Of a DNA stretch of 64,000 nt, positions 40,878 through 53,331 are shown in pieces. Within the stretch, counting starts at the first letter, position 1; every line of letters starts with the position of its first letter. A program made the translations under genes and the position numbers. Origin of the DNA: Gluconacetobacter asukensis (GTDB lineage: Bacteria > Pseudomonadota > Alphaproteobacteria > Acetobacterales > Acetobacteraceae); the NCBI RefSeq assembly GCF_014174375.1, contig NZ_JABEQE010000003.1:248001-312000 (forward strand), given 5' to 3'. The notes under the pieces are model-generated. The model did no database searches and had not been told where the DNA came from. It worked only from the letters and a program-made list of their open reading frames with translations.

Positions 40878-42228
40878 CGGGAATCCGTCCGCCGATCAGC
40901 AGCAGCAGGAAGACGAAGGCGATCGCGGCGGGCACCGCGACCAGCGGGCTGGGGCGCAGCAGCCGCAGCATGGCGTCCTGCGAGGATGGGCCGACCAGCG
41001 CAACGGCCAGGGCGATCCAGAACACTGCCGCATCGACGATTCTGGTATGGCCCGGCCCGCCCATGCCGGCCATGCCGGCCAGCACCCGGCCGGCGGTCGG
41101 GAAATCGGGCGCGCGGAACAGGACCCAGCCGATGATGACGAACAGCATCGTCACCGCCCACCCCACCAATGCCGGCAGGCGCAGGCCCGCGCGGGTCCAG
41201 GCATGGTTGATCGCCAGCCCCGCGCCATGCAGCGCGCCCCAGGCGACGAAGGTCCAGCCCGCGCCGTGCCACAATCCGCCCAGCATCATGGTCGCCACCA
41301 GATTGACCATCTGGCGCGCCGCGCCGCGCCGGTTGCCGCCGAGCGGGATGTAGACGTAATCGCGCAGGAAGCGCGACAGCGTCATGTGCCAGCGCTGCCA
41401 GAAGGTGCGGATGCTGGTGGCGCGGTAGGGCACGTCGAAATTGAAGGGCAGGCGCAGGCCGAACATCAGCGCCATGCCGATCGCCATGTCGGAATAGCCC
41501 GAGAAATCGAAGAAGATTTCCAGCGTGTAGGTGAGGGCGGCGACCCAGGCTTCGGCGAGATTCGGCGTGGCGCCGCCTGCCGCGTGGGCGAAGAGCGGGT
41601 TGCAGGTCAGGGCCAGCGTGTCGGCCAGGCCGGCCTTCTTCGCCAGCCCCAGCAGCAGCAGCATGGCCCCCCGCGACAGGTTCTCCCACATTGCGGGGCC
41701 GCGCGGGTCGGTGCCGAACTGCGGCACGATTTCCGAATGGCGGACGATGGGGCCGGCGATCAGCTGGGGGAAGAAGGTCACGAATTCCAGGAAATCGAGC
41801 GCGCCGCGCACGGGACGGGCGCCGCGCAGTAGGTCGGCGTGATAGGCGATTTTCTGGAAGGTGAAGAATGAGATGCCCAGCGGCAGGAGGATGGTCCAGG
41901 CCGGCGGGGGGCGGCCTGCCGCCCAGGCCAGGCTATCGGCGAAGAAATGCGCGTATTTGAAGACGAAGAGGATCGTGAGGTTCAGCGCGATCCCCGCGAT
42001 CGGCCAGATGCGGCGCCCGGTGGCCGCCCAGGCGCGGCCCAGCGCCCAGTTGGCCAGCGTCAGCGCCACCAGTGCCGGGACGAAGTGCCAGTTCCACAGC
42101 CCGTAGAACAGCAGCGAGGCCGCGACCAGCACCGCCTGCCGCACCGTGCGGTTGCCGGCGCACAGATAGAACAGCGCGAGCGTCGGCGGCAGGAAGCCGA
42201 GCAGGAAGGCCTGGGTGCTGAACAGCAT
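40852..42228 (-). CDS. MBOAT-family O-acyltransferase (AlgI-like)
   Basis: 458 residues with about 11 membrane helices. AlgI-type features: LLFYGLWNW near the N-terminus, PLGISFFTFQKIAYHAD, FFPQLIAGPIVRH, RFLRDYVYIPLGGNRRG and the catalytic histidine in LWHGAGWTFVAWG. It moves acyl groups from the cytoplasm to a periplasmic acceptor. The SGNH-like protein encoded downstream is the likely transfer partner. Confidence 0.9.
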   Translation of the reverse strand: MLFSTQAFLLGFLPPTLALFYLCAGNRTVRQAVLVAASLLFYGLWNWHFVPALVALTLANWALGRAWAATGRRIWPIAGIALNLTILFVFKYAHFFADSLAWAAGRPPPAWTILLPLGISFFTFQKIAYHADLLRGARPVRGALDFLEFVTFFPQLIAGPIVRHSEIVPQFGTDPRGPAMWENLSRGAMLLLLGLAKKAGLADTLALTCNPLFAHAAGGATPNLAEAWVAALTYTLEIFFDFSGYSDMAIGMALMFGLRLPFNFDVPYRATSIRTFWQRWHMTLSRFLRDYVYIPLGGNRRGAARQMVNLVATMMLGGLWHGAGWTFVAWGALHGAGLAINHAWTRAGLRLPALVGWAVTMLFVIIGWVLFRAPDFPTAGRVLAGMAGMGGPGHTRIVDAAVFWIALAVALVGPSSQDAMLRLLRPSPLVAVPAAIAFVFLLLLIGGRIPDAFIYFQF

Positions 42229-42246
42229 GACGTCGGGGGCGCGGCC

Positions 42247-42984
42247 TTACTGGTGCCGGAAGGTCACGACCAGCACATCGCGCCAGGCGGGGCGCGCGGG
42301 GTCGAGCGGCCGGACGGCGGTGACGCCGTGATAGACGCGGTTATCGTCCACCAGGGCGGCGTCCAGCGGTTCGGTGAGGGTGAAATGGCCGACCGGGCGG
42401 CGATGGAGATCGTGGATCGTCGTCTCGCCGCTGGCCACGTTCTCGCGCTGGACCATCAGGACCAGCACCCAGTCCACGCCGTCGCGATGCAGCCCTTCGG
42501 GTGTCGGCTCGCCGGGTTGTTCTGCGCGGGCCTCGATGCGGAACTGGTGGATTTCGACATGCCAGGCGTCGGGGCGGCGGTCGGGCGGGGTGAGGTCCGT
42601 GACCAGCCGCCGCATCAGGCGCAGCACGGCGATCAGCGCCGGGTGGGTGCCGATGGCGGCCTCCACGGGGCGGAACCAGCGTTCGATGCCGCCATTCAGC
42701 TCGTTGTAATCGCGGCTCTGATAGTGCGGCTGGTGTTTCTTGCGTTCGATCCCGTCTGCCGAAACCGTGTAGGTGGCGTGCCGCCGCCGGCGATAGCGGC
42801 CGCCATCGGCCATGTAGCGGTCCAGCCCCAGCCGGTTCCAGCTGGCGGCGAATCCGTCCCAGTCGGCCAGGCCGCAGGGTGCGAGCAGGGCGTGGGTGGT
42901 GGGGGCGTGCAGGAAGGCGAAGCCGCCCTGCGCCAGGGGGGATTCGACGCCGGCGAGATCGGCCGGCAGGAGCGTGTCAGTCAT
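42247..42984 (-). CDS. 2OG-Fe(II) dioxygenase family protein
   Basis: 245 residues. The iron-binding triad appears as EGLHRDGVDWV (His, Asp) and VYHGVTAVRP (His), with an arginine near the end (LVVTFRHQ). This matches the PF10014-type 2OG-Fe dioxygenases, which include free L-isoleucine/L-leucine hydroxylases. It overlaps the mechanosensitive channel gene by 8 bp and lies 18 bp before the MBOAT gene. A role in amino-acid hydroxylation is possible but not shown. Confidence 0.8.
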   Translation of the reverse strand: MTDTLLPADLAGVESPLAQGGFAFLHAPTTHALLAPCGLADWDGFAASWNRLGLDRYMADGGRYRRRRHATYTVSADGIERKKHQPHYQSRDYNELNGGIERWFRPVEAAIGTHPALIAVLRLMRRLVTDLTPPDRRPDAWHVEIHQFRIEARAEQPGEPTPEGLHRDGVDWVLVLMVQRENVASGETTIHDLHRRPVGHFTLTEPLDAALVDDNRVYHGVTAVRPLDPARPAWRDVLVVTFRHQ

Positions 42985-45466
42985 GCGACGGGTCCGGTTG
43001 GAGAGGCGCCGGCGCGGTGTTGGTGTTGGCAGGCGGTGCCGGCTCGGCCTGTCCGATCATAAGAGGAGTGGGACCGAAATTGGCCATCAGCGAGAGGGAT
43101 GACGGGATCGGGAACTTTACCCCCTCGGCGACCATGCGCAGGCCCAGCCGGCGATAATATTCGCGCGACACTTTCCACTTGCTGCCCGGCGTGGTGCGGA
43201 ACGAGCCGATGAATTTCGCGCCGTTGCCGTCGGCATTGTCGACGCCGAGGAAGGTGAAGTCGCTCAGGATCAGCGGCGCGAACAGGTCATCGGCGCGCAT
43301 GCCGGCGACGACGTCGGCCAGGATGGACGCCACGCGGTCCGGGTTTTCGCTGAGATCGAGCATGAAGCTGACGATGACGACGTTGTAGTCGCGCGAGGTG
43401 TTGGCAATGGAGGTGACGGACGAGAACGGGATGATGTGCACGTCGCCCGACGTGGTGCGCAGGCGCAGCGTGCGGATGGACAGATGTTCGACCGTGCCGG
43501 ACACGCCCCCCGCCGTGACCCAGTCGCCGACCTGCATGGCGTTTTCCACCAGCATGAAGAAGCCGGTGATGAAATCCTTCACCAGGCTTTGCGAGCCGAA
43601 GGCGATCGCGGCACCCATGATGCCGGCGCCGGTGAGCAGCGGGGCGACGTTCAGCCCGATCTGCGACAGGGTGGTGACGGCGACGATGATGACGATGACC
43701 GTCAGCAGCACGGTGCGGATGATCGGCAGGACCGTGCGCAGCCGGATGGCGCGCGAGACCTGCTCGCTGGTCTCGTAGCGGTTGATCTGGTTCTGCAGGG
43801 CGGCGTTCGCGGCCTCCCAGACCACGATGGCGACCGTGAAGGCGATCAGGATCGACAGGATGGCGGCGATGATCCGCGTGCCGAGTTCGCCGTGCAGGAA
43901 GAAGGAGAGGGCGGGAATGCCCCATGCCTGCAGCAGGATGACCATTGTGGCGAAGATCAGCAATGCGGACAGGCAGCGCCGTGCATAGGGATAGTAATAA
44001 TCGGCCCGGGCCCGCAGGCCCGGATAGCGGGATTCGACATCGTCATTGATATGGAACAGCCGGTTCTGTGCACCGAAGAGCAGCAGGGACAGCACGCGCG
44101 AGACGACGATGACGATGATGGTCAGGACCGTGGTGCGCCAGATCCAGGCATAGCCGCCCCGTGTATGGGTTGCCCAGACCAGCCACAGCGCCAGGTCGAA
44201 CACCATGGCCGGCAGCCACCAGAGCTGCGCCAGGCGGCCGAGGAAGAGCCAGAACGAACTTTTCTGGAAACGGGCCGGCGGTTGCAGGGACGCGGCCACC
44301 TGATGGCGGATGCGCCATATGAACACGGCGATCATGAGATGTTCGGCCAGCACCAGGGCGCGGATCAGGGCCTCGGTCCCGCGCGGGGCGAGGTGGAACA
44401 ATCCGCCCAGCGTGGAGAGGCACACGACGATCGAGGGCATGGCGACCAGCACGTTCCACCAGCGCGTGACGATCCGCGCCGTGCGGTCCGAGGCGCGGCA
44501 CAGGCGGATGGTGGGCGATTTCGGCACCAGGACCGTTTCGACCAGCAGGTACATTCCGCGCGCCGCGGCATAGGCGTTGGCCAGCGTCAGCGTGACCAGC
44601 TCCGCCTGATCGTTATCGCCGAAGAGGGTCGCCCCGGCATAGCCGACGCCCAGGAACAGCGCCACGGGCAGCAATTTGGTGAGCAGATGCAGCAGCGAGA
44701 AGGGAATCCGGCGGATGATGCGCAGGGTTTCGACCTGCTTGCGGTCGTCCTGGCGCCTGGTGTCCTCCACCGTGCGTTCGGCCTGGCTTGCGCCGGGCGG
44801 GACGGCAGTGCTGTCTTCGGCCTGGACCTGGGCCGCGCGCTGGTTCAGGCGGCGTTCGGCCTCGACCGCGTGGGCGGTGATGCTGCTCAGGGGGCGGCGC
44901 AGCGCGATCGACAGGCCGCGCTCGGCGACCAGTGCGAGGATGATGATCAGGCCCGCTTGGCCGAATGCATCGAACAGGGCATGTCGCGATGCGGGGTCGG
45001 ACAGTTCGGTGCGGAACCAGTGGCCGACGAAGGCGAGGTCGGCGAACAGGGCGGCGAAGCTGCGCGCCTGGCGGACGATGCCGTTGCGCATGGTCGACAG
45101 TTCGTCCAGCACGTCGCTGCCCACGCTGTCGGGTTCCAGCGCCACATCCGACTTGTCGGACGATGCGGGAGGCGTGGCTGCGGCCGCCGGTGCGGCGGGC
45201 GCCGCCTGGGGCAGGCCGTTCGCGATTGCGGTCAGGGTGCGGGTGAACTCGGCGCGTTTCTGCGGGTCGTTCAGCACGCCCAGGACCTGCTGCGCCTGCT
45301 GGGCGGTCATGGAAGATGGCGGTGAGGAGGGCGCGGCATCGGCGGCGCGGCCGGGCGTTGCAGGCAGGAGGAGCGAGCCGAGAAGCAGCGCCAGGATCGG
45401 CATTGCCCGGCATGGGCGCCATCCGGCGCGGGGGAAGGAAGAACCGCGAACGGGGAAAACCGACAT
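42977..45466 (-). CDS. Large MscS-family mechanosensitive channel (YbiO-like)
   Basis: 829 residues. A signal peptide (ILALLLGSLLLPATPGRAA) precedes a periplasmic segment (TAQQAQQVLGVLNDPQKRA) and about 11 membrane helices. The MscS pore helix and beta domain lie near residues 600-720 (GIMGAAIAFGSQSLVKDFITG, VGDWVTAGGVSGTVEHLSIR). Length and N-terminal layout match the YbiO subgroup rather than short MscS or MscK. It releases solutes on hypo-osmotic shock. Confidence 0.88.
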   Translation of the reverse strand: MSVFPVRGSSFPRAGWRPCRAMPILALLLGSLLLPATPGRAADAAPSSPPSSMTAQQAQQVLGVLNDPQKRAEFTRTLTAIANGLPQAAPAAPAAAATPPASSDKSDVALEPDSVGSDVLDELSTMRNGIVRQARSFAALFADLAFVGHWFRTELSDPASRHALFDAFGQAGLIIILALVAERGLSIALRRPLSSITAHAVEAERRLNQRAAQVQAEDSTAVPPGASQAERTVEDTRRQDDRKQVETLRIIRRIPFSLLHLLTKLLPVALFLGVGYAGATLFGDNDQAELVTLTLANAYAAARGMYLLVETVLVPKSPTIRLCRASDRTARIVTRWWNVLVAMPSIVVCLSTLGGLFHLAPRGTEALIRALVLAEHLMIAVFIWRIRHQVAASLQPPARFQKSSFWLFLGRLAQLWWLPAMVFDLALWLVWATHTRGGYAWIWRTTVLTIIVIVVSRVLSLLLFGAQNRLFHINDDVESRYPGLRARADYYYPYARRCLSALLIFATMVILLQAWGIPALSFFLHGELGTRIIAAILSILIAFTVAIVVWEAANAALQNQINRYETSEQVSRAIRLRTVLPIIRTVLLTVIVIIVAVTTLSQIGLNVAPLLTGAGIMGAAIAFGSQSLVKDFITGFFMLVENAMQVGDWVTAGGVSGTVEHLSIRTLRLRTTSGDVHIIPFSSVTSIANTSRDYNVVIVSFMLDLSENPDRVASILADVVAGMRADDLFAPLILSDFTFLGVDNADGNGAKFIGSFRTTPGSKWKVSREYYRRLGLRMVAEGVKFPIPSSLSLMANFGPTPLMIGQAEPAPPANTNTAPAPLQPDPSHD

Positions 45467-45520
45467 GCCTGGGTATGACCTCCTGGAAGATGGGCCGGGG
45501 CGGGACCGGATCGTCGATCG

Positions 45521-45577
45521 GAGCCTGACTGGACATGCGCGCCGATGGCGATCGGGCGCGCATGTCCAGTCAGGCTC
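45521..45577 (-). terminator. Perfect 23-bp hairpin at the thiM 3' end
   Basis: 45521-45543 pairs without mismatch with 45555-45577 around an 11-nt loop. The right arm overlaps the thiM stop codon and the structure lies just upstream of the mscS-like gene, so it should end or attenuate the thiM transcript. No T-run follows. Its sequence is unrelated to the A-F repeat family, though it also starts at a stop codon. Confidence 0.7.
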
Positions 45578-46415
45578 AGGGAGGCAGGATAGCGATCCGT
45601 GCCTGTCGCGTCACCGTATCGCGATCCAGATGGTACAACATGTCCAGCAGCCGCATTTGCAGGCTGCCCGGTCCGGCGGCCTCGCGCGCCGCGCATTCCC
45701 CCGCCAGGCCGAGCAGGACCATGGCGTGTGCGCAGGCGGCCATGGTGTCGGGTTCCACGGCCAGGCAGGCGCCGGCCAGTGCGGTGGCGGTGCAGCCCAG
45801 CGCGGTGACGCGCGTCATCATCTGGTGTCCGTTCGCCACGGTGGCGACCCGTGTGCCGTCGGTGATGTAGTCGGTGGCGCCGCTGACGGTGACGCAGGCG
45901 CCGGTTGCCTGCGCCAGCCGGCGCGCCGCCGCCAGGGCCTGTTCGGCTGTTTCCAGCGAATCCACGCCGCGCCCGGCGGGCGGTGGCTCGGCGTGGCCGT
46001 CGCGCAGGTGGGCGAGCGCCATGATTTCCGATGCGTTGCCGCGAATCGCCCGCGGGGCGTGGGCCAGGCTGTCCAGCGCGACGCGGGCACGGAAGGGGAG
46101 CGCCCCCACCGCCACCGGATCGAGAATCCATGGTGTGCCGGCATGCTGCGCCGCGCGGGTTGCCCGCGCGATGGCGGCGGCCTGGGGAGCGGTGATGGTG
46201 CCGATATTGACCACCAGAGCGGCCGCCATGGCGGCGAAGGCCTCGACTTCCTCTTCGGCATCGACCATGGCGGGCGAGGCGCCGAGTGCGAGCAGGGCGT
46301 TGGCCGTGCTGTTGGCCGCCACGATATTGGTGATGTTATGGACCAGCGGCGTGGCGGCCCGGACGCGTTCCAGCGTCGTGGCTACGGCGTCGGGCGTGAA
46401 GAGTGCGTTCGACAT
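45576..46415 (-). CDS. thiM: Hydroxyethylthiazole kinase
   Basis: 279 residues from the ATG at 46415. Ribokinase-like fold with TPLVHNITNIVAANSTANAL, ILDPVAVGA, RGNASEI and the ATP/anion-hole segment TALGCTATALAGACLA containing the catalytic cysteine. It phosphorylates the thiazole alcohol for thiamine salvage. No other thi gene and no TPP riboswitch are seen nearby. It follows the RDD gene by 20 bp. Confidence 0.93.
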   Translation of the reverse strand: MSNALFTPDAVATTLERVRAATPLVHNITNIVAANSTANALLALGASPAMVDAEEEVEAFAAMAAALVVNIGTITAPQAAAIARATRAAQHAGTPWILDPVAVGALPFRARVALDSLAHAPRAIRGNASEIMALAHLRDGHAEPPPAGRGVDSLETAEQALAAARRLAQATGACVTVSGATDYITDGTRVATVANGHQMMTRVTALGCTATALAGACLAVEPDTMAACAHAMVLLGLAGECAAREAAGPGSLQMRLLDMLYHLDRDTVTRQARIAILPP

Positions 46416-46435
46416 GGGCGGGGGCTCCCGCCCTC

Positions 46436-47050
46436 TCAGGCCGGAGGGGTGAAGCTGACGAGGGCTTCTTCCTGCCGGCGGATGACGCAGGTGCCGGCCA
46501 GGAGATCGTGCAGGGTCTGCTTGCGCCGGGTCCATACCACCATCAGGAAGCCCAGGCCGAGCGTCAGGACGGACAGGAAATGGCCGAAATAGCGCAGGGT
46601 GGCGCGGCCGATGCCGATTCGCTGGCCGTGGAGATCGGCCACGCGCATGTGGCAGGCCCGCTTGCCCGGCGTGCCCTGCAGGCGCGAGGATTCGAACAGG
46701 ATATAATAGAGCGCCGGCAGGAGAAGCTGCAGGGTCTCGTACAGCCCGTTCCCGTGCCATGTGGGATGGAAACCGCTGTAGGAATAGGAATAATCGACCG
46801 GCACGTCGCGGATCACGTCGCTGATGCGGACGATGTCCGAGATCTGGTATTTGTCCGACGCCGATCCGCCATTCGTCAGCGTGACGGTGAGGCTGGGGGA
46901 GAGCAGCAGCCGCATGATCGCGCCCAGCACGCTGAGGATGAACGCGTCGATGGTCCAGGCCAGCGCCCGGAACCAGAAGCCCGCATAGACCCAGACATGG
47001 CGGGGGTGGAGGCTGCCGAACGGATCGGAAAGCGGGGGCACGTCGGGCAT
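46436..47050 (-). CDS. RDD-family membrane protein
   Basis: 204 residues with three to four membrane helices. The RDD domain shows as FWFRALAWTIDAFILSVLG with its Arg/Asp pair and a late TLHDLLAGTCVI segment; GTPGKRACHMRV is typical. RDD proteins are small inner-membrane proteins, some with ion-antiport activity; this one is unassigned. Between argJ and thiM on the same strand. Confidence 0.85.
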   Translation of the reverse strand: MPDVPPLSDPFGSLHPRHVWVYAGFWFRALAWTIDAFILSVLGAIMRLLLSPSLTVTLTNGGSASDKYQISDIVRISDVIRDVPVDYSYSYSGFHPTWHGNGLYETLQLLLPALYYILFESSRLQGTPGKRACHMRVADLHGQRIGIGRATLRYFGHFLSVLTLGLGFLMVVWTRRKQTLHDLLAGTCVIRRQEEALVSFTPPA

Positions 47051-47085
47051 GGAGCGGTCTCCGCTGGTCGGTCAGCCGGGATCTG

Positions 47086-48318
47086 TCAGCTGCGATAGGA
47101 CCCGTTGATGTCGATATAGCCGTGGGTCAGGTCGCAGCTCCAGGCCGTTCCGGTGCCGTTGCCCAGGCCCAGGTCGATCATGATCTCGATTTCCGGGCCC
47201 TTCATGTGGGCGACGACCGGCGTTTCGTCATAGCCCGGGACGACGGTGCCCTCGCGCGCGATCCAGACGCCGCCGATGGCGACCGACAGCGTGTCGCGGT
47301 TGGCGGGCTCGCCGCTCTTGCCCACGGCCATGACGACGCGGCCCCAGTTTGCGTCCTCGCCGGCGATCGCGGTCTTGACCAGGGGGGAATTGGCCACGGC
47401 CATGGCCACCTTGCTGGCGGATTCGTCGCTGACGGCGCCCTTGACCTGGATCTCGATCAGCTTGGTGGCGCCTTCGCCGTCGCGCACCACCAGCAGGGCC
47501 AGTTCCAGCAGCAATGCGTTCAGCGCCGTGGCGAACGGCGCCAGCGCCGGGTCGGTCGGGGCGGTGACGGGCGGGTTGCCGGCCTGGCCGGTGGCGAACA
47601 GCAGCACCATGTCCGAGGTCGAGGTATCGGAATCGACCGTCGTGCGGTTGAAGCTGCGGTCGGTGCCGGCGGCCAGCAGCGGTTGCAGGATCGAGGGGGG
47701 CAGGGCGGCGTCGGTGGCCACGAAGCACAGCATGGTCGCCATGTCCGGCGCCACCATGCCGCTGCCCTTGGCGATGCCCTGGATGCGGACCGGCACGCCG
47801 CCGATTTCCGTCTCGCGCACCGCGGCCTTGGGGAAGGTGTCGGTGGTCATGATGCCGCGTGCGGCGTCTTCCCAGCCAGTCTCCGACAGGGTGGTATAGA
47901 GGCCCGGCAAGGCGGTGGAGATCTTCTCGTAGGGCAGGACTTCGCCGATTACGCCGGTGGAGGCCAGGAAGACCTCGCTGGCCGCGCAGCCGACCAGGCG
48001 GGCGGCGTCGGCGGCATTGGCCTGGGTGGCTTCATACCCCGCGCGGCCGGTGAAGACGTTGGCATTGCCCGCATTGACCACCAGCGCGCGGGCCGAGCCG
48101 TCGGGCAGGGCGGCGCGGCACCAGTCGACGGGTGCGCCGGGGCATTTGTTGCGGGTGAAGACGCCCGCGACCGTGGTGCCGGGGGCGAAATCCGCCATCA
48201 CCAGATCGGTCCGCCCCACATAGCGGATGCCGGCCGCCGCCGCGCCGAAACGCACCCCGGCCACGGGCGGAAGGTCCGGCAGCGCGCGGGCGAGGGGGGA
48301 TACGGGGAGGGGAGCCAT
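47086..48318 (-). CDS. argJ: Bifunctional ornithine acetyltransferase / N-acetylglutamate synthase
   Basis: 410 residues from the ATG at 48318; an ATG ten codons upstream (48348) is possible but adds a Lys/Pro-rich tail not usual for the family. The autocleavage site is in PDMATMLCF, where the threonine becomes the nucleophile of the beta chain; KGSGM just before it is conserved. It recycles the acetyl group between ornithine and glutamate in arginine synthesis. Confidence 0.93.
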   Translation of the reverse strand: MAPLPVSPLARALPDLPPVAGVRFGAAAAGIRYVGRTDLVMADFAPGTTVAGVFTRNKCPGAPVDWCRAALPDGSARALVVNAGNANVFTGRAGYEATQANAADAARLVGCAASEVFLASTGVIGEVLPYEKISTALPGLYTTLSETGWEDAARGIMTTDTFPKAAVRETEIGGVPVRIQGIAKGSGMVAPDMATMLCFVATDAALPPSILQPLLAAGTDRSFNRTTVDSDTSTSDMVLLFATGQAGNPPVTAPTDPALAPFATALNALLLELALLVVRDGEGATKLIEIQVKGAVSDESASKVAMAVANSPLVKTAIAGEDANWGRVVMAVGKSGEPANRDTLSVAIGGVWIAREGTVVPGYDETPVVAHMKGPEIEIMIDLGLGNGTGTAWSCDLTHGYIDINGSYRS

Positions 48319-48396
48319 CGGTCCGGTCTTCTTTTCTGGGGGCGGCATGGTCCGACCCGCCGGGGGCCGGGGAATGGATATGGGTCTTTGTAGACT

Positions 48397-48436
48397 GGTC
48401 GCACCCCCGGTTTCATGTGAAACCGAGGGTGCGACC
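48397..48436 (-). terminator. Hairpin downstream of the parvulin gene
   Basis: 48397-48415 pairs with 48418-48436 (18 of 19 positions, 2-nt loop). It lies 10 bp after the parvulin stop on the minus strand and before argJ, so it should separate the two transcripts. There is no T-run. Confidence 0.65.
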
Positions 48437-48446
48437 GGATGGGTCG

Positions 48447-49388
48447 TTACTTCTTGGCCGGAGCTGCCGGAGCCGCCGCCGGGGCGGGGGTGTCGGCGAT
48501 CGGCTTGCCGCTGGGATCGAAGCGCACGACCTTGACGGCGGAGACCGCCTTTTCGACCGTGTCGCGGACGCTCTGCTGGATCAGCTTCTGGCGGATTTCG
48601 TCACGCACGGCGTCCAGCTTGGGCACGGCGGCGGTACGGGTTTCCAGCACCTCGATCACGTGCCAGCCGTACTGTGTGTGCACCGGAGTCGGGCTGATCG
48701 TGTGGGGCTTCAGCGTGAAGGCGGCATCGGAGAAGGCCGGCAGCATGTCGCCCTTCTTGAACCAGCCCAGGTCGCCGCCATTCTGCTTGGCCGACGCCTT
48801 GTCGGTCGACAGCTTGGTGGCCAGGGCCGCGAAATCGGCGCCGCCCTTGAGCTGCTTGATCACGTCCTTCGCCTCGGCTTCCGTCGCCACCAGGATATGG
48901 CGGGCGTGGATTTCCTGCTCCGGCTTCTTGTTGGCGTAGTTCTGGTCGTAATAGGCCTGGATCGCGGCGTCGGTCAGCGTCGGCGTGACCTTCTGCGACA
49001 GATAGGCGTTCTGCAGCGCGTTGGCGGCGGCGGTCTGCATCTGCTGCTTGACCTCGGGCTGGCTCTCCAGCCCTTCCTTATGCGCCGCGAGCTGGATCGC
49101 CTTCTGGTCGATCAGCTGGTTCAGCAGCATCGGGAAGATCATGTTCGGCGGCAGCTGGCGCAGCTGCTGCGGCATGCTGGCGGCGGCCTGGCGCACGTCG
49201 TCGAGATGGATGTCTTCACCATTCACGCTGGCGACGACGGGGTTCGGGTTGGCCGGGGGCGCCGGCTGGGCCGTGGCGGCGGCGGGCGCGGGCGCTGCGG
49301 CCGGGGCGGCATGGGCATGAGGAATGGAAAGCGCAGGAACGAGCAGGGCTGCCGCCAGAATGGAGGCTGCCGGGCTGGAAGGCCGCAT
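48447..49388 (-). CDS. Periplasmic parvulin-type peptidyl-prolyl isomerase (foldase)
   Basis: 313 residues. Signal peptide ([19 protein letters not shown]), an Ala/Pro linker, an N-terminal SurA-like helical domain ([17 protein letters not shown]) and one parvulin domain ([19 protein letters not shown] ... [13 protein letters not shown] ... [12 protein letters not shown]). Only one parvulin domain, unlike SurA with two. The C-terminal tail is Ala/Pro-rich. It should help fold outer-membrane or secreted proteins; it diverges from secA across 231 bp. Confidence 0.88.
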   Translation of the reverse strand: MRPSSPAASILAAALLVPALSIPHAHAAPAAAPAPAAATAQPAPPANPNPVVASVNGEDIHLDDVRQAAASMPQQLRQLPPNMIFPMLLNQLIDQKAIQLAAHKEGLESQPEVKQQMQTAAANALQNAYLSQKVTPTLTDAAIQAYYDQNYANKKPEQEIHARHILVATEAEAKDVIKQLKGGADFAALATKLSTDKASAKQNGGDLGWFKKGDMLPAFSDAAFTLKPHTISPTPVHTQYGWHVIEVLETRTAAVPKLDAVRDEIRQKLIQQSVRDTVEKAVSAVKVVRFDPSGKPIADTPAPAAAPAAPAKK

Positions 49389-49619
49389 GTGTTGAGAACC
49401 CTAAGATATAAAGCGTCCGAGGCATCATGGCCGAGGCCGCCCGGTCCTGCAAGGCTGGGCGGGACGGGGCTTTGGAAACAGCCTCTCGGGCCGGCTTCGG
49501 TTGACCGGTGGCGGTGTGGGTCCTATCTCAGATGCCGCGCGCGAGAATGCCCTTGCTCCAGTTTCAGCCCGTCCGGGGGTCCGGCCGGGTGTGGGGCCGC
49601 GCCATTCCGGAAGGTCTAC

Positions 49620-52351
<2,732 letters not shown>

Positions 52352-52352
<1 letters not shown>

Positions 52353-52515
52353 ATGTTGGCCCGGAAACGCGCGCTGGTGGCGATCCGTCGCGCGTTTCCT
52401 GCGCTCCGGTGCTCACGGCCTATCAGGCCGCTCCGCTCCGGTGCTCGGAAGCACGCGACGGGCGCGGCCCTTCGGGCCGCTCTCGCTCACCAGCCCACGT
52501 TTCCGGGCCAACATT
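52352..52515 (+). repeat. Structured 3'-end repeat, copy D
   Basis: 164 nt beginning at the last base of the secA TGA. Arms 52352-52369 and 52498-52515 pair perfectly over 18 bp; after a 3x3 internal loop the stem resumes with GCTGGTG/CACCAGC. Inner stem GTTTCC (52394-52399) with GGAAGC (52447-52452), hairpin GGCC-TATCA-GGCC, and hairpin GCGGCCC-TTC-GGGCCGC. It fills most of the gap between secA and yebC. Confidence 0.92.
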
Positions 52516-52570
52516 GAGTGGGGCGGATCGGCGGTTTTGATGAAGATCTAGAGATTAGAGAAGACGGACG

Positions 52571-53320
52571 ATGGCGGGTCATTCCCAGTTCAAGAACATC
52601 ATGCATCGCAAGGGCGCGCAGGATGCGCGCCGCGCCCGGCAGTTTGCCAAGGTGATCCGCGAGATTACCGTGGCGGCGCGGTCGGGCCTGCCTGACCCGG
52701 CGAGCAATCCGCGCCTGCGGGCCGCGATTTCGGCGGCGCGCGAGGTCAACATGCCGAAAGACACGGTCGAGCGCGCGATCAAGAAGGCGACGGGTGCCGG
52801 TGGCGGCGACGATTACGTGGAAGTGCGCTACGAGGGCTATGGCCCGGCGGGCGTGGCCGTGATCGTCGAGGCCCTGACCGACAACCGCAACCGCACGGCA
52901 TCCGACGTGCGGGCCGCGTTCTCGAAATATGGCGGGTCGCTGGGCGAGACCAATTCGGTGTCGTTCATGTTCACCCGGCTGGGCGTGATCACCTATCCGG
53001 CCAGCGTCGCCAGCGAGGACGAGATGCTGGAGGCGGCGATCGAAGCCGGCGCCGAGAATGTGGAAAGCACCGCCGAGGGGCATGAGGTGACCTGCCCGGT
53101 GGAATCGTTCTTTGCGGTGCGCGATGCGCTGGAGACGCGATTCGGCGAGCCGGCGAGCGCGAAGTTCGACTGGCGGCCCGGGACGGTGGTGACGCTGGAC
53201 GAGGACAAGGCGCGCACCGTGCTGAAGCTGATCGACGTGCTGGACGAAAGCGACGACGTGCAGGCCGTCTATGCCAATTTCGACCTGCCCGACGACGTGG
53301 CCGAGACATTGTCGGCCTGA
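52571..53320 (+). CDS. YebC/PmpR-family protein
   Basis: 249 residues beginning [15 protein letters not shown], the invariant opening of the family, with three domains through PCPVESF-like middle and C-terminal [18 protein letters not shown]. Members act as transcription regulators or, as shown more recently, in relieving ribosome stalling on proline stretches. Encoded directly upstream of ruvC, a common arrangement. Confidence 0.94.
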   Translation: MAGHSQFKNIMHRKGAQDARRARQFAKVIREITVAARSGLPDPASNPRLRAAISAAREVNMPKDTVERAIKKATGAGGGDDYVEVRYEGYGPAGVAVIVEALTDNRNRTASDVRAAFSKYGGSLGETNSVSFMFTRLGVITYPASVASEDEMLEAAIEAGAENVESTAEGHEVTCPVESFFAVRDALETRFGEPASAKFDWRPGTVVTLDEDKARTVLKLIDVLDESDDVQAVYANFDLPDDVAETLSA

Positions 53321-53331
53321 CCGGGTTGTCC

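Noticed and set aside
46416-46435. TPP riboswitch in front of thiM
   Set aside because: Only 20 bp separate thiM from the RDD gene and the conserved CTGAGA / GAACCTGATC-type blocks are absent there and in the argJ leader.
48417-49619. A 401-codon N-terminal extension of secA
   Set aside because: It lies antisense to the parvulin gene and has shadow-type composition; SecA homology and a GGAAGG box fix the start at 49620.
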